A program made the translations under genes and the position numbers. Below the pieces are notes generated by a model. It saw only the letters and a program-made list of their open reading frames with translations, had not been told where the DNA came from and ran no database searches. Below are positions 24,608 through 32,711 of a stretch of 64,000 bases of DNA, piece by piece (position 1 is the stretch's first letter; every line of letters starts with the position of its first letter). This stretch comes from Demequina soli (GTDB lineage Bacteria > Actinomycetota > Actinomycetes > Actinomycetales > Demequinaceae): positions 295,246 to 359,245 of the forward strand of contig NZ_BBLZ01000001.1 in NCBI RefSeq assembly GCF_000971195.1, in the 5' to 3' direction.

Positions 24608-24623
24608 ATACCCCTGGGGGTAT
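24608..24623. promoter_or_regulatory. CsoR/CstR-like operator in the trxA promoter
   Basis: ATACCCCTGGGGGTAT has perfect 7-bp arms around TG. It has the G4/C4-tract dyad recognised by DUF156-family repressors (CsoR, CstR, RcnR). On the minus strand it follows directly from TAAAAT, so it would sit between -10 and the ribosome-binding site. Confidence 0.75.
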
Positions 24624-24706
24624 TTTACCATTCCCCTCAGTGCGTTCTTTCGGTATCCAGGTTGTCACGCCTCGGCGCGGTTGACGGACCACACACGGCC
24701 ACACGG

Positions 24707-24712
24707 TAGAAA
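24707..24712 (+). promoter_or_regulatory. -10-like element before the NUDIX-family gene
   Basis: TAGAAA ends 6 nt before the ATG at 24719. A TTGACG at 24681-24686 is 20 bp upstream, a little too far for a standard spacer. Confidence 0.45.
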
Positions 24713-24718
24713 AGAACC

Positions 24719-25261
24719 ATGACCGACATGGCCGAGCTGCCCGACGAACCGACCGGCTGGCTCTCCGATCGCGAGCTGCATCACGTGCGATCCGAGCTCC
24801 CGATGGTGTACCTCAACGTGATCCCCGTGCGGATTAATCCCATGGGCGAGATCACCGAGGTGGGCCTGCTCCTGCGGGCCTTCGACGGCGTCATCTCGAG
24901 GGCCGTGGTGGCGGGGCGGGTGCTCTATCACGAGCGCATCCGCGACGCGATCGTGCGCAACCTCGAGAAGGACCTGGGCCTCGCGGCGATGCCGCAGGTG
25001 CCCCTCTCCCCCGTGCCCGTCGCAGTCGCCGAGTACTTCCCCACCAAGGGCGTCACCCCGTTCCACGACTCGCGCCAGCACGCCGTCGCCCTCGCCTACG
25101 TGGTGCCGGTGGACGGGCACTGCGAGCCGCAGCAGGACGCGCTCGACCTCACGTGGATCACGCCCGAGGAGGCCGCGAGCGACGACGTCGCGGCCGAGAT
25201 GGCCGGCGGGCAGCACGTGCTCCTGCGCCAGGCTCTCGCCCACGCGGGCGCGCTGCTCTAG
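24719..25261 (+). CDS. NUDIX-like protein (DUF4916 family)
   Basis: A 180-residue cytoplasmic protein that resembles the actinobacterial DUF4916/NUDIX-like family. It has VYLNVIPVRINPMGEITEVGLLLR at the N-terminus and DLTWITPEEA near the C-terminus, but the canonical NUDIX box is not intact (HERIRDAIVRNLEKDLGL takes its place), so hydrolase activity is doubtful. It overlaps the convergent Mug-like gene by 4 bp (CTAG shared by both stops). Function unknown. Confidence 0.75.
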   Translation: MTDMAELPDEPTGWLSDRELHHVRSELPMVYLNVIPVRINPMGEITEVGLLLRAFDGVISRAVVAGRVLYHERIRDAIVRNLEKDLGLAAMPQVPLSPVPVAVAEYFPTKGVTPFHDSRQHAVALAYVVPVDGHCEPQQDALDLTWITPEEAASDDVAAEMAGGQHVLLRQALAHAGALL

Positions 25262-25794
25262 GATTCGGCGAGCAGCGCGCCGAGCTCCTGCCACCACTCG
25301 AGCCGCGTCGCGCGCCCGTCGTAGTCGGCCCTGCCCTGGTTGCGCCCGCTGGGGCTGGGCAGCACGCACACGCGCGCGCCGGCGAGGGTCCACCCCTGCA
25401 CGCCCAGGGCCGGGCGCGGCTCGCCGAGCCAGCGGGCGGCCTGCGTCCCGGCCTCCTTCGACGTGAAGGCCACCCACGCGGGACGATGCGCGTCCACCTT
25501 CGCGGCGAGCGCCGGCACGTCGTAGGGCAGGCCGCGGTCGTGGCTCTGTGCGAGGGTCTTCACGAGGTCGGTGAGGCCGATGCGCCACTCGCCCACGCGC
25601 GCATCGTCCTCGGGGTGCAGGCGCACGGGCACGATGCCGGCCTCGTGCAGGTAGCCCCAGAAGCGGTTGCCGGGGCCCGCGTAGTAGTGGCCCCGGGCGG
25701 CCGAGATCAGGCCCGGCGCGGTGCCGCAGAACACGGCCCGCAGGCCCGGCCCGAGGCGGTCCGGGAGGACCGGCTCGGGCGCGGACTCGGACAC
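25258..25794 (-). CDS. Uracil-DNA glycosylase superfamily protein (G/U mismatch-specific, Mug-like)
   Basis: A 178-residue DNA repair glycosylase. The N-terminal active-site region FCGTAPGLISAARGHYYAGPGNRFW and the C-terminal loop LPSPSGRNQ match the Mug/TDG family, which removes uracil or thymine mispaired with G. The GTG start at 25794 lies 1 nt after the rdgB stop, so it is the last gene of the clpS-murI-rph-rdgB chain. In-frame extension upstream would run into rdgB. Confidence 0.88.
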   Translation of the reverse strand: MSESAPEPVLPDRLGPGLRAVFCGTAPGLISAARGHYYAGPGNRFWGYLHEAGIVPVRLHPEDDARVGEWRIGLTDLVKTLAQSHDRGLPYDVPALAAKVDAHRPAWVAFTSKEAGTQAARWLGEPRPALGVQGWTLAGARVCVLPSPSGRNQGRADYDGRATRLEWWQELGALLAES

Positions 25795-25795
25795 G

Positions 25796-26407
25796 TCAGG
25801 CCCCCAGCACCTCGGCGACGCGCGGCGCGAGGGCGCGGAAGGCCCGGCCGCGGTGGCTGATCGCGTTCTTCTGCTCGGGGGTGAGCTCGGCGTTGGACAC
25901 GGACTCGCCGTCGGCACGGAAGATCGGGTCGTAGCCGAAGCCGCCGACCCCCGCGGGCTCGCGCAGGAGCGTCCCGCGCGACTCCTCGACCACCACGTGC
26001 TCGGTGCCGTCGGGGGTCACGAGGACCGCGGCGCACACGAAGGCCGCGGCGCGGTGCTCGTCCGGGATGTCCGCCATCTGCGCGAGGAGCAGCTCGAGGT
26101 TCTCGCGATCCGCGCCGTGGCGGCCGCTCCACAGCGCGGAGAAGATGCCGGGCGCGCCGCCCATGACGTCGACCGCGATGCCGGAGTCGTCGGCGATGGC
26201 GGGCAGCCCGGTCGCCGCGGCGAGCGCGCGCGCCTTGATGAGCGCGTTCTCGGCGAAGGACGTGCCGTCCTCGACCGGCGACGGTGCGCCCAGGTCGCGC
26301 GCGGACGCCGCATCGTCCCTGCTCAGGCCGGGGAGCGCGGGGGCGAGGATGGCCCAGATCTCGTCGACCTTGTGGGCGTTGTGGGTGGCGATCGCGAGGC
26401 GCGCCAT
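25796..26407 (-). CDS. rdgB: RdgB/HAM1 non-canonical purine NTP pyrophosphatase
   Basis: A 203-residue housecleaning enzyme that hydrolyses ITP/dITP/XTP to the monophosphate. Conserved blocks: IATHNAHKVDEIW, SFAENALIKARA, IADDSGIAVDVMGGAPGIFSA, GGFGYDPIF and NAISHRGRA. The start at 26407 is 2 nt after the rph stop. An acidic loop RDDAA contains the dispersed motif described elsewhere. Confidence 0.95.
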   Translation of the reverse strand: MARLAIATHNAHKVDEIWAILAPALPGLSRDDAASARDLGAPSPVEDGTSFAENALIKARALAAATGLPAIADDSGIAVDVMGGAPGIFSALWSGRHGADRENLELLLAQMADIPDEHRAAAFVCAAVLVTPDGTEHVVVEESRGTLLREPAGVGGFGYDPIFRADGESVSNAELTPEQKNAISHRGRAFRALAPRVAEVLGA

Positions 26408-26409
26408 GG

Positions 26410-27141
26410 TCAACCCTCGAGCGCCATCGCCTGGAGCACGGCGAGGTCGGCGTTGCCCTGCGTCGCGAGCGCGAGCAGCGCGTCGAGCTCGTCCTTGGAG
26501 AACGGCGCGCCCTCGGCGGTGCCCTGCACCTCGACGAAGCCGCCCACGCCGGTCATGACGACGTTCATGTCGGTCTCGGCGCGCACGTCCTCCACGTAGG
26601 GCAGGTCGAGCATCGGCGTGCCGTCGATGATGCCGACGCTCACCGCCGACACCGAGCCGGTGAGCGGCTTCGCATTCGCCTTGATCGCGCCGTTGGCCTT
26701 GCCCCACGCGATCGCGTCCGCGAGCGCGACGTAGGCGCCCGTGATGGCGGCGGTACGGGTGCCGCCGTCGGCGTCGAGCACGTCGCAGTCGAGCACGATC
26801 GTGTTCTCACCCAGCGCCTTGACATCGATGATCGCGCGCAGCGAGCGGCCGATGAGGCGGCTGATCTCGTGCGTGCGGCCGCCGATCTTGCCGCGCACCG
26901 ACTCGCGGTCGTTGCGCGTGTTGGTCGCGCGCGGCAGCATCGCGTACTCCGCGGTGACCCAGCCCTCGCCCGAGCCCGTCTTCCAGCGCGGGACGCCCTT
27001 GGTGAACGAGGCGGAGCACAGCACCCGCGTCCCGCCGAACGTCACGAGGCACGAGCCCTCGGCGTTCTTCTGGAAGCCCCGCTCGAACGAGATGGGGCGG
27101 AGCTGGTCGGGGGTGCGGCCGTCGGCGCGGGTGATCGTCAT
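26410..27141 (-). CDS. rph: Ribonuclease PH
   Basis: A 243-residue phosphorolytic 3'-5' exoribonuclease that trims tRNA 3' ends. It has typical blocks [66 protein letters not shown] and AEGAPFS. The ATG at 27141 follows a TAGGCT -10 by 7 nt. It precedes rdgB in the conserved actinobacterial order. Confidence 0.96.
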   Translation of the reverse strand: MTITRADGRTPDQLRPISFERGFQKNAEGSCLVTFGGTRVLCSASFTKGVPRWKTGSGEGWVTAEYAMLPRATNTRNDRESVRGKIGGRTHEISRLIGRSLRAIIDVKALGENTIVLDCDVLDADGGTRTAAITGAYVALADAIAWGKANGAIKANAKPLTGSVSAVSVGIIDGTPMLDLPYVEDVRAETDMNVVMTGVGGFVEVQGTAEGAPFSKDELDALLALATQGNADLAVLQAMALEG

Positions 27142-27148
27142 GGTGACG

Positions 27149-27154
27149 AGCCTA
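27149..27154 (-). promoter_or_regulatory. -10 element of leaderless rph promoter
   Basis: TAGGCT on the minus strand ends 7 nt before the rph start. It indicates rph-rdgB-mug can be transcribed independently of murI. Confidence 0.6.
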
Positions 27155-27228
27155 TCCGGGCTGCCGGTGCCGCTCGCCTCGACCGTCTCCCACACACGCG
27201 CCGGCCTGGGAGCGGTCCCGTGATGCAA

Positions 27229-27263
27229 CTCGCGTGGCAAACCCCGACCGGGGAGCCGCGAGT
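27229..27263 (-). terminator. Stem-loop between the MBL gene and rph
   Basis: ACTCGCG (27229-27235) pairs with CGCGAGT (27257-27263), with an inner CCCCG/CGGGG pairing. It lies 37 nt after the MBL stop. No T-tract is present; it may be a terminator of the clpS-murI transcript. Confidence 0.5.
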
Positions 27264-27299
27264 CGCGGATCTTGTGTGGGAAGAGGTCCAGGGGCGCGG

Positions 27300-28082
27300 T
27301 CAGAGCACGTGCGTCTCGCCCGGCGTCGCGAGCGCGACCGGGGCGCCGTAGGCGACCGCCGCGAGCTCGAGCGTCGACGCGGGGTCCACCCACGACGCGA
27401 CGTGGGTCACCACGAGCTCGCCCACGTTGGCGTCGCGCGCGAGCGTGCCCGCCTGCGTGCCGTTCATGTGGATGCCCTCGGGGTTGACGCGCGAGTACGC
27501 CCAGCCGGCCTCGGCGAGCAGCACGTCGCAGTCGCGCGCGAGCTCGAGCACCTCGTCGCACCGGTCGGTGTCGCCGGTGAACACGAGCGTCGCCTCGCCG
27601 CCCGACGCCGACGGCCCCGTCACGCGCACAGCGTTGGCCGGGACGGGATGCCACGCGGTCGCGAAGTCGAGCGTGAACGGCCCGACGGTCGCGGCGTCGC
27701 CGCCGCCGACGGCGCGGAAGTCGAACGTCTCGACGTCCTTCCGGTCCTCGGCGCCCGCCACCTGGACGATGCGCGCGTCCAGCCCCGTGGGCCCGTACAG
27801 CGGCATCGGGTCGAGCCCGGAGTCGGCGTGCGGGCCGTAGCGGCGCAGCACCGACAGCGAGGCGAGGTCGGCGCAGTGGTCGGGGTGGCCGTGCGAGACG
27901 ACCACCGCGTCGACGGTCGCCGGATCGCAGTGCCTCTGCAGCGGACCGATCGCACCCGACCCGAGATCCAGGACGATGCGCCACGTGCGACCGCGCGCAT
28001 CGTCCGCCTCGAGGAGGTAGCAGGACGCCGGCGACTCCGGCCCGGGCAACGATCCCGCCGAGCCGACGACGGTGAGCCTCAC
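27300..28082 (-). CDS. MBL-fold phosphodiesterase (Rv1339-like, cyclic-nucleotide-degrading)
   Basis: A 260-residue metallo-beta-lactamase-fold hydrolase with the metal site [11 protein letters not shown] and later GDTD and HMNGTQAG blocks. Its place between murI and rph is that of M. tuberculosis Rv1339, reported as a cyclic-AMP phosphodiesterase, so a role in cAMP turnover is inferred from synteny and family. The GTG start at 28082 overlaps the murI stop (GTGA). The loop [15 protein letters not shown] contains two facing copies of the dispersed 11-mer motif. Confidence 0.85.
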   Translation of the reverse strand: MRLTVVGSAGSLPGPESPASCYLLEADDARGRTWRIVLDLGSGAIGPLQRHCDPATVDAVVVSHGHPDHCADLASLSVLRRYGPHADSGLDPMPLYGPTGLDARIVQVAGAEDRKDVETFDFRAVGGGDAATVGPFTLDFATAWHPVPANAVRVTGPSASGGEATLVFTGDTDRCDEVLELARDCDVLLAEAGWAYSRVNPEGIHMNGTQAGTLARDANVGELVVTHVASWVDPASTLELAAVAYGAPVALATPGETHVL

Positions 28083-28900
28083 CGCGTGGCCTCGACCGCG
28101 GGCAGCTGCTCGACCTGGGTGACGACGGGGCCGAGGAAGCGCTGCGCGAGCGCCTCGAAGCGGTCCCGCGGGCCGGTCGCGTAGAAGCGGTGCCGGGGCG
28201 GTGTGACGGTGGACGCCTCGAGCCCGTTGGCCGCGAGCACGCGGTACACGTCGCGCGCGGTCTCGGAGGCCGAGTCGACGAGCGTGACGTCCGGCCCCAT
28301 GACGTAGCCGATGGCGCCCGCGAGCAGCGGGTAGTGGGTGCAGCCGAGGATGAGCGTGTCGACGCCGGCCTCCTGCAGCGGCGCGAGGTACTCCTGCGCG
28401 ACGCGCAGCACCTCGGGGCCCGACGTCTCCCCCGCCTCGACGAGCTCGACGAAGCGCGGGCACGCGTGGCTGGTGACCTGGATGTCCGGCGCGGCCGCGA
28501 GCGCGTCCTCGTAGGCGCCCGACGTGACGGTCGCGAGGGTGCCGATCACGCCGACGTGCCGCGAGCGCGACAGGGCGGCGGCGCGGCGCGCCGCGGGGAT
28601 GATGACCTCGACGACGGGGACGCCGCGCTCGTGGGAGAAGCGCTCGCGCGCGTCCCTCAGCACCGCGGCGGAGGCGGTGTTGCACGCGATGGCCAGCATC
28701 TTGACGCCGTCGGCGACGAGCGCGTCCATGATGTCGAGCGCGTGCTGCCGGACCTCCGCGATCGCGAGCGGCCCGTAGGGGCCGTGCGCGGTGTCGCCGA
28801 CGTAGTGCACCGACTCGTGGGGCATCGTGTCCATGATGGCGCGCGCGACGGTGAGGCCGCCCACGCCGGAGTCGAACACGCCGATGGGCGCGTCGTTCAT
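28079..28900 (-). CDS. murI: Glutamate racemase
   Basis: A 273-residue cytoplasmic enzyme converting L- to D-glutamate for peptidoglycan. Both catalytic cysteines are visible: IACNTASA and [10 protein letters not shown]. The N-terminus has [13 protein letters not shown]. The ATG at 28900 overlaps the DUF2017 stop (ATGA). It is in the conserved clpS-DUF2017-murI-MBL-rph-rdgB order. Confidence 0.96.
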   Translation of the reverse strand: MNDAPIGVFDSGVGGLTVARAIMDTMPHESVHYVGDTAHGPYGPLAIAEVRQHALDIMDALVADGVKMLAIACNTASAAVLRDARERFSHERGVPVVEVIIPAARRAAALSRSRHVGVIGTLATVTSGAYEDALAAAPDIQVTSHACPRFVELVEAGETSGPEVLRVAQEYLAPLQEAGVDTLILGCTHYPLLAGAIGYVMGPDVTLVDSASETARDVYRVLAANGLEASTVTPPRHRFYATGPRDRFEALAQRFLGPVVTQVEQLPAVEATR

Positions 28901-29529
28901 GCCTGTCCTCCTAGGGTCAGCGACACGAGGCTCTCCTGGAGCCACGTGAGCGCGTCGTAGAGCATGCCGAGCCACATGCGCTCGGGATCGATCCCCACCT
29001 CGGCGGGCGAGCCCTCCTCGAGCGCCGCGGAGGCGCGCTGGATGTCGGCGTGCAGGCTCTCGGCGTCCTCGTCGCGCTCGATCCCGAGGCGGGCCGCGAT
29101 GACGAGGCGCACGTCCGTGAGCGCGGCGGCGGTGGCCATCACGTCGCCGGGCGGGATCACCCAGTCGTCGCCGTCGTCGCTGAGGTCGTCCCAGATCTGA
29201 CGCAGGCGCGACAGCTTGACGGCGCGCAGGTCCTCCTGGGTGAGGCGGCGGAACTCGTCGGCGACCTCGCGGTCGTCGGGCGCGGCGTTGGGCAGCAGGC
29301 GCAGCAGCGCGGGGTCGTCGGGCTCGGCGAGGTTCTCCTCGAGGTCATCGAGGAAGCGCAGCGACTCGGCGAGGTCCTCGCGGTGCGGCAGGCCGGAGTG
29401 GCGCTCGGCGCCGAAGTCCTCGCCGCCGAGGAGCATGCCCACGTCCGCGACGATGCGCGCGATGACCAGGCGCTCGTCCTCGTCGAGGGACGCGACGGCG
29501 GCGCCGTCGCGCTCGGCGAAGCCCTTCAC
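28897..29529 (-). CDS. DUF2017 family protein
   Basis: A 210-residue acidic protein found next to clpS across actinobacteria. It starts at GTG 29529, overlapping the clpS stop, and its own stop overlaps the murI start. The C-terminal helix [20 protein letters not shown] is typical. Function is unknown; constant linkage to clpS suggests an adaptor or regulatory role in proteolysis, which is only an inference. Confidence 0.85.
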   Translation of the reverse strand: MKGFAERDGAAVASLDEDERLVIARIVADVGMLLGGEDFGAERHSGLPHREDLAESLRFLDDLEENLAEPDDPALLRLLPNAAPDDREVADEFRRLTQEDLRAVKLSRLRQIWDDLSDDGDDWVIPPGDVMATAAALTDVRLVIAARLGIERDEDAESLHADIQRASAALEEGSPAEVGIDPERMWLGMLYDALTWLQESLVSLTLGGQA

Positions 29530-29813
29530 ACGCCGCTCCGCTCGAGCGTCGCCCAGAGGCCGTACGCGTGCATCGCCTGCACGTGCACCTCCATCTGCTC
29601 GCGGCTGCCCGTCGACAGGACCGAGCGGCCCTTCTCGTGGACCTCGCGCATGTGCTTCTCGGCCTCCGGGCGGGGCAGCCCGAAGTACTCCTGGAACACG
29701 CGGGTGACGTAGCTCATGAGGTTGACGGGGTCGTTCCAGACCACCGTGACCCAGGGGTCGGCCAGGCGCGTGGCCTCGCGGGCCTGGATGTCGAGCTGCT
29801 CCCGGGTGCTCAC
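29526..29813 (-). CDS. clpS: ATP-dependent Clp protease adaptor
   Basis: A 95-residue adaptor that delivers N-degron substrates to ClpA/ClpC-type unfoldases. The conserved core [20 protein letters not shown] and [15 protein letters not shown] are present. The GTG start at 29813 follows a TACGCT -10 by 6 nt, making it the first gene of the murI operon. Confidence 0.95.
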   Translation of the reverse strand: MSTREQLDIQAREATRLADPWVTVVWNDPVNLMSYVTRVFQEYFGLPRPEAEKHMREVHEKGRSVLSTGSREQMEVHVQAMHAYGLWATLERSGV

Positions 29814-29819
29814 GGGACC

Positions 29820-29825
29820 AGCGTA
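29820..29825 (-). promoter_or_regulatory. -10 element of leaderless clpS promoter
   Basis: TACGCT on the minus strand ends 6 nt before the clpS GTG. Confidence 0.6.
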
Positions 29826-29849
29826 CGGCCGGGACCGGCCGTGACGGCG

Positions 29850-30128
29850 CTACTCGCCGCCGTCCTCCGGGCCGAACGCCGCGTCGAGGATCTCCTTGCA
29901 CGCGGGGCACACGGGGAACCGCTGGGGGTCGCGGTTGGGGATCCACACCTTGCCGCACAGCGCGATGACCGGCTCGCCCGACAGAGCGGACTCGAGGATC
30001 TTCTCCTTCTTCACGTAGTGGGAGAAGCGCTCGGCGTCGCCGGGCTCGACCGCCTCGCGGATGTCGGTCCGCTCGATCGTCGCGGTGCCGCCCTGGGGCT
30101 GCGTCATCGGCTCAAGGGTCTCGCTCAT
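29850..30128 (-). CDS. DUF3039 family protein, putative zinc ribbon
   Basis: A 92-residue protein conserved in actinobacteria. It has RFSHYVKKEKI, ALCGKVWIPNRDPQRFPVCPACKEI: one CxG and a CPxC pair plus His could hold a zinc ion. The start at ATG 30128 follows TACGAT by 7 nt; a two-codon upstream extension is unlikely. Function unknown. Confidence 0.85.
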   Translation of the reverse strand: MSETLEPMTQPQGGTATIERTDIREAVEPGDAERFSHYVKKEKILESALSGEPVIALCGKVWIPNRDPQRFPVCPACKEILDAAFGPEDGGE

Positions 30129-30135
30129 GCGGACC

Positions 30136-30141
30136 ATCGTA
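30136..30141 (-). promoter_or_regulatory. -10 element of leaderless DUF3039 promoter
   Basis: TACGAT on the minus strand ends 7 nt before the ATG. Confidence 0.6.
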
Positions 30142-30157
30142 CGCGTGGGCCCGCGCC

Positions 30158-30171
30158 GGGACGATGCGCGG
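30158..30171 (-). repeat. Dispersed 14-mer repeat
   Basis: An exact copy on the minus strand, 18 bp downstream of the stop of the membrane protein gene at 30190. Confidence 0.75.
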
Positions 30172-30189
30172 CTCGCCTCCCGGGGGACG

Positions 30190-31779
30190 TCACGCCACCG
30201 CGGCGAGCAGGCGGCCAGCGCGGCGGTCGTAGATGGCCCCGGCGGCGCGCAGGCCGCCGACGTACGCGCCGACGCCCGCGGCGAGCCCCAGCACGCACGC
30301 CACCCAGCCCCACTGCGAGGCCAGCGTGAGCGACAGCACGAACGGCACCACCACGACCGGCACGAGCCCGAGCGCGACGAGCGAGGAGACGAGCTGGGCG
30401 GCCAGGCCCGCGCCGACGGCTCCGACCTCGGCGCCGAACGGGCTGGCCCCCGGCGCCGGGGCGCGGTACGGCAGCAGCACCGCGCTCACGGCGGCGACCC
30501 CGAGGCTCACGCCGAGCACGCCGACGGACGCGCCGAGCAGCCCCGGCGCGTCCTGCCACGCGCCGGTCCACGCGAGGATCCCGACGGCCGCGACGAGCAC
30601 GACGGGCAGGGCCCAGCCCGCGACCGCGGCGATGCGCCCGGCCATCACCTGGCGCCCCAGCCGGCCCGACACGAGGTCGAGCCACAGGGCGGTCGAGTCG
30701 AACGCGACGTCGTTGTGACGGCCCCAGCCGATGGTGGTCGCGAGGATGATCGGCACGAGGTACGCCCAGCGGCGGTCGAGGTCGAACACCGGCATGACGA
30801 GCACGAGGAACGTGGCGGGCAGCAGCAGCACGCCCGCGAGCGACGCGAGGTAACGCGGGTCCGAGGACCACGTGCGCAGCAGCCGCGCGTGCACGGCGCC
30901 CGTCGCGGCGTCGCGCGGCGCCCCGGGCAGGCGCACGGGATCGAGCACGCGGTCGTGGCGCCGGCGGGTGCCGCCGCCGCGGCCGACCGGCGCGACCAGC
31001 GCGGCGGCGACGTTGACCCGCCACACCCCGAGCAGCGCGAGCGCCCACCCGGCCTGCAGCGCGAGCCGCCAGGCCACGCCCCACCAGTCGCCCCGCGCCG
31101 CCGCCGCCGGGGCGGCAGCGCCGGCGCCCAGGGGCGTGAGCGCGAGCTGGTGGAGCACGATCTCGACCTCGCTCGCCAGCACCTCGGTCAGGCCGTCCCG
31201 GAACAGCACGAGAGCGACCGGGGCGACGGCGGCGAGCCCGAGCGCCATCACGCCGAAGGTCGCGAGCTTGGCGCGCCGCGAGGACAGCACCCGGGCACCC
31301 CACGCCGCGCTCACGCGGGCGCCGAGCACCATGCCCGCGACGCCGAGCGCGAGCCCCACGAGCCCGACCGCGAACACCGCGGGCCCGTCGACCCGCCACG
31401 AGGACCCCAGGATCGCGAGCATGACCGCGAGGAAGAGCGCGGGCAGGGTGAGGAACGCCGCCGCGACCAGGCCGGGCATGATCGCGCGCATCGACACGCC
31501 GAGCATGCGGAAGCGAGCCGGCTCGAGCGTGTCGTCGAGGCCCGCGACGATGAGCGGGACGATCGCCCAGCCCAGCGCGAGGCACGCCGCGATGACGACC
31601 ATCGCATCGGCCCTCACCCCGGCGTCCTGGCCCGCGAGCGCGGCCTGGGCGATGAGCAGGGACGGCAGCATCGCGAGCGCCCACAGCACGCCCAGCCCGA
31701 GCACCACGGCCCGCCACCACTCGCGGCGGATCAGGTGCGCGGTGGTGCGCAGCCGGATCCCTACGACTGCCGCAACCAC
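30190..31779 (-). CDS. ABC exporter membrane protein (multi-span, unassigned)
   Basis: A 529-residue protein with about twelve hydrophobic segments and a short basic cytosolic stretch in the middle (RGGGTRRRHDR). I do not recognise a named family. Its GTG start overlaps the end of the ABC ATPase gene by 19 bp, so it is the membrane part of a two-gene export system, comparable in size to ABC-2 type fused permeases. The Ala/Val/Leu-rich content leaves few conserved polar residues. The substrate is unknown. Confidence 0.75.
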   Translation of the reverse strand: MVAAVVGIRLRTTAHLIRREWWRAVVLGLGVLWALAMLPSLLIAQAALAGQDAGVRADAMVVIAACLALGWAIVPLIVAGLDDTLEPARFRMLGVSMRAIMPGLVAAAFLTLPALFLAVMLAILGSSWRVDGPAVFAVGLVGLALGVAGMVLGARVSAAWGARVLSSRRAKLATFGVMALGLAAVAPVALVLFRDGLTEVLASEVEIVLHQLALTPLGAGAAAPAAAARGDWWGVAWRLALQAGWALALLGVWRVNVAAALVAPVGRGGGTRRRHDRVLDPVRLPGAPRDAATGAVHARLLRTWSSDPRYLASLAGVLLLPATFLVLVMPVFDLDRRWAYLVPIILATTIGWGRHNDVAFDSTALWLDLVSGRLGRQVMAGRIAAVAGWALPVVLVAAVGILAWTGAWQDAPGLLGASVGVLGVSLGVAAVSAVLLPYRAPAPGASPFGAEVGAVGAGLAAQLVSSLVALGLVPVVVVPFVLSLTLASQWGWVACVLGLAAGVGAYVGGLRAAGAIYDRRAGRLLAAVA

Positions 31780-32522
31780 GTGAGATCCCGCTGGTCGCGC
31801 ACGTCGCCGACGAGCTCGACGAACCGCCCCTCGAGGTCGCCGCCGCCGCGCACCTGGTCGAGCGTGCCGGCCGCGAGGACGCGCCCCGAGCCGACGACCG
31901 CGACGTGGTCGCACAGCCGCTCAACGAGCGCCATCACGTGGGAGGACATCACGACGGTGCCGCCCGACTCGACGAACGCCGCGAGGATGCGGCGGATGGC
32001 GCCCGCGGAGACCGGGTCGACGGCCTCGAAGGGCTCGTCGAGGACCAGCACGCGCGGCGCGTGGACGAGCGCGCACGCGAGCCCGATCTTCTTGGTCATG
32101 CCCGCCGAGTAGTCCATCACCAGCGTGGACCCGGCGTCCTCGAGGTCGAGCGCGGCGAGCAGGTCGTCGCGCCGGCCCCGCACCGTCGCGCGGTCGAGGC
32201 CGCGCAGCCGCGCCGCGTACGAGATGAGCTCGGCGCCGGTGAGCCGGTCGAACGTGTGCAGCCCGTCGGGCAGCACGCCGAGCAGCGGCTTCGCGCCCGC
32301 GGGGGCGGCCCACAGGTCCACGCCCAGCACCGTCACGGAGCCGGCGTCCGGCTGGAGCAGGCCGGTCGCCATCGACAGCGTGGTGGTCTTGCCCGCGCCG
32401 TTGGGGCCCACGACCCCGTAGAAGGAGCCGGCCGGGATGTCCAGGTCGATGCGGTCGACGGCGAGCGTGGCGCCGAAGCGCTTGGAGAGGCCGCGCAGGG
32501 CCAGCGCGGGGACGGAGGTCAC
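31761..32522 (-). CDS. ABC transporter ATP-binding protein (ABC-2 exporter type)
   Basis: A 253-residue ATPase with Walker A GPNGAGKTT, signature region DYSAGMTKKIGLA (SAGM instead of SGGQ, as in many ABC-2 systems), Walker B VLVLDEPFEAVD and switch His in SSHVMALV. The GTG at 32522 follows a TACGCT -10 by 6 nt. It forms an operon with the membrane protein downstream. Confidence 0.88.
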   Translation of the reverse strand: MTSVPALALRGLSKRFGATLAVDRIDLDIPAGSFYGVVGPNGAGKTTTLSMATGLLQPDAGSVTVLGVDLWAAPAGAKPLLGVLPDGLHTFDRLTGAELISYAARLRGLDRATVRGRRDDLLAALDLEDAGSTLVMDYSAGMTKKIGLACALVHAPRVLVLDEPFEAVDPVSAGAIRRILAAFVESGGTVVMSSHVMALVERLCDHVAVVGSGRVLAAGTLDQVRGGGDLEGRFVELVGDVRDQRDLTWLRQS

Positions 32523-32528
32523 CCGGTC

Positions 32529-32534
32529 AGCGTA
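32529..32534 (-). promoter_or_regulatory. -10 element, leaderless promoter of the ABC exporter operon
   Basis: TACGCT on the minus strand ends 6 nt before the GTG at 32522. Confidence 0.58.
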
Positions 32535-32620
32535 TCGCCCGCCCGCGGGCCGCGGCGGCGCAGGCGGCAGACGCCGTCATCCCTGGCTGTCGCACCATCG
32601 GGCGCGTTCCCGTGACACCT

Positions 32621-32641
32621 AACCTACGGTCGCGTAGGGTT
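32621..32641. promoter_or_regulatory. Quasi-palindrome upstream of the desaturase gene
   Basis: CCTACG (32623-32628) and CGTAGG (32633-32638) are perfect arms around GTCG, extended to AACCTACG/CGTAGGGTT. It could be an operator of a TetR-type fatty-acid regulator; no such regulator is adjacent. Confidence 0.5.
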
Positions 32642-32711
32642 GCCGCATCCGCACACCGGGCGCGTGCGCTCACCGTCGGATGGGAAGCTGTCCCCCACCC
32701 CCCGGAGAGGC

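Noticed and set aside
27180..27290. Possible small RNA from matching CCCACACA/TGTGTGGG segments between rph and the MBL gene
   Set aside because: The pairing is short and interrupted; the internal ACTCGCG/CGCGAGT hairpin is sufficient and is listed as a possible terminator.
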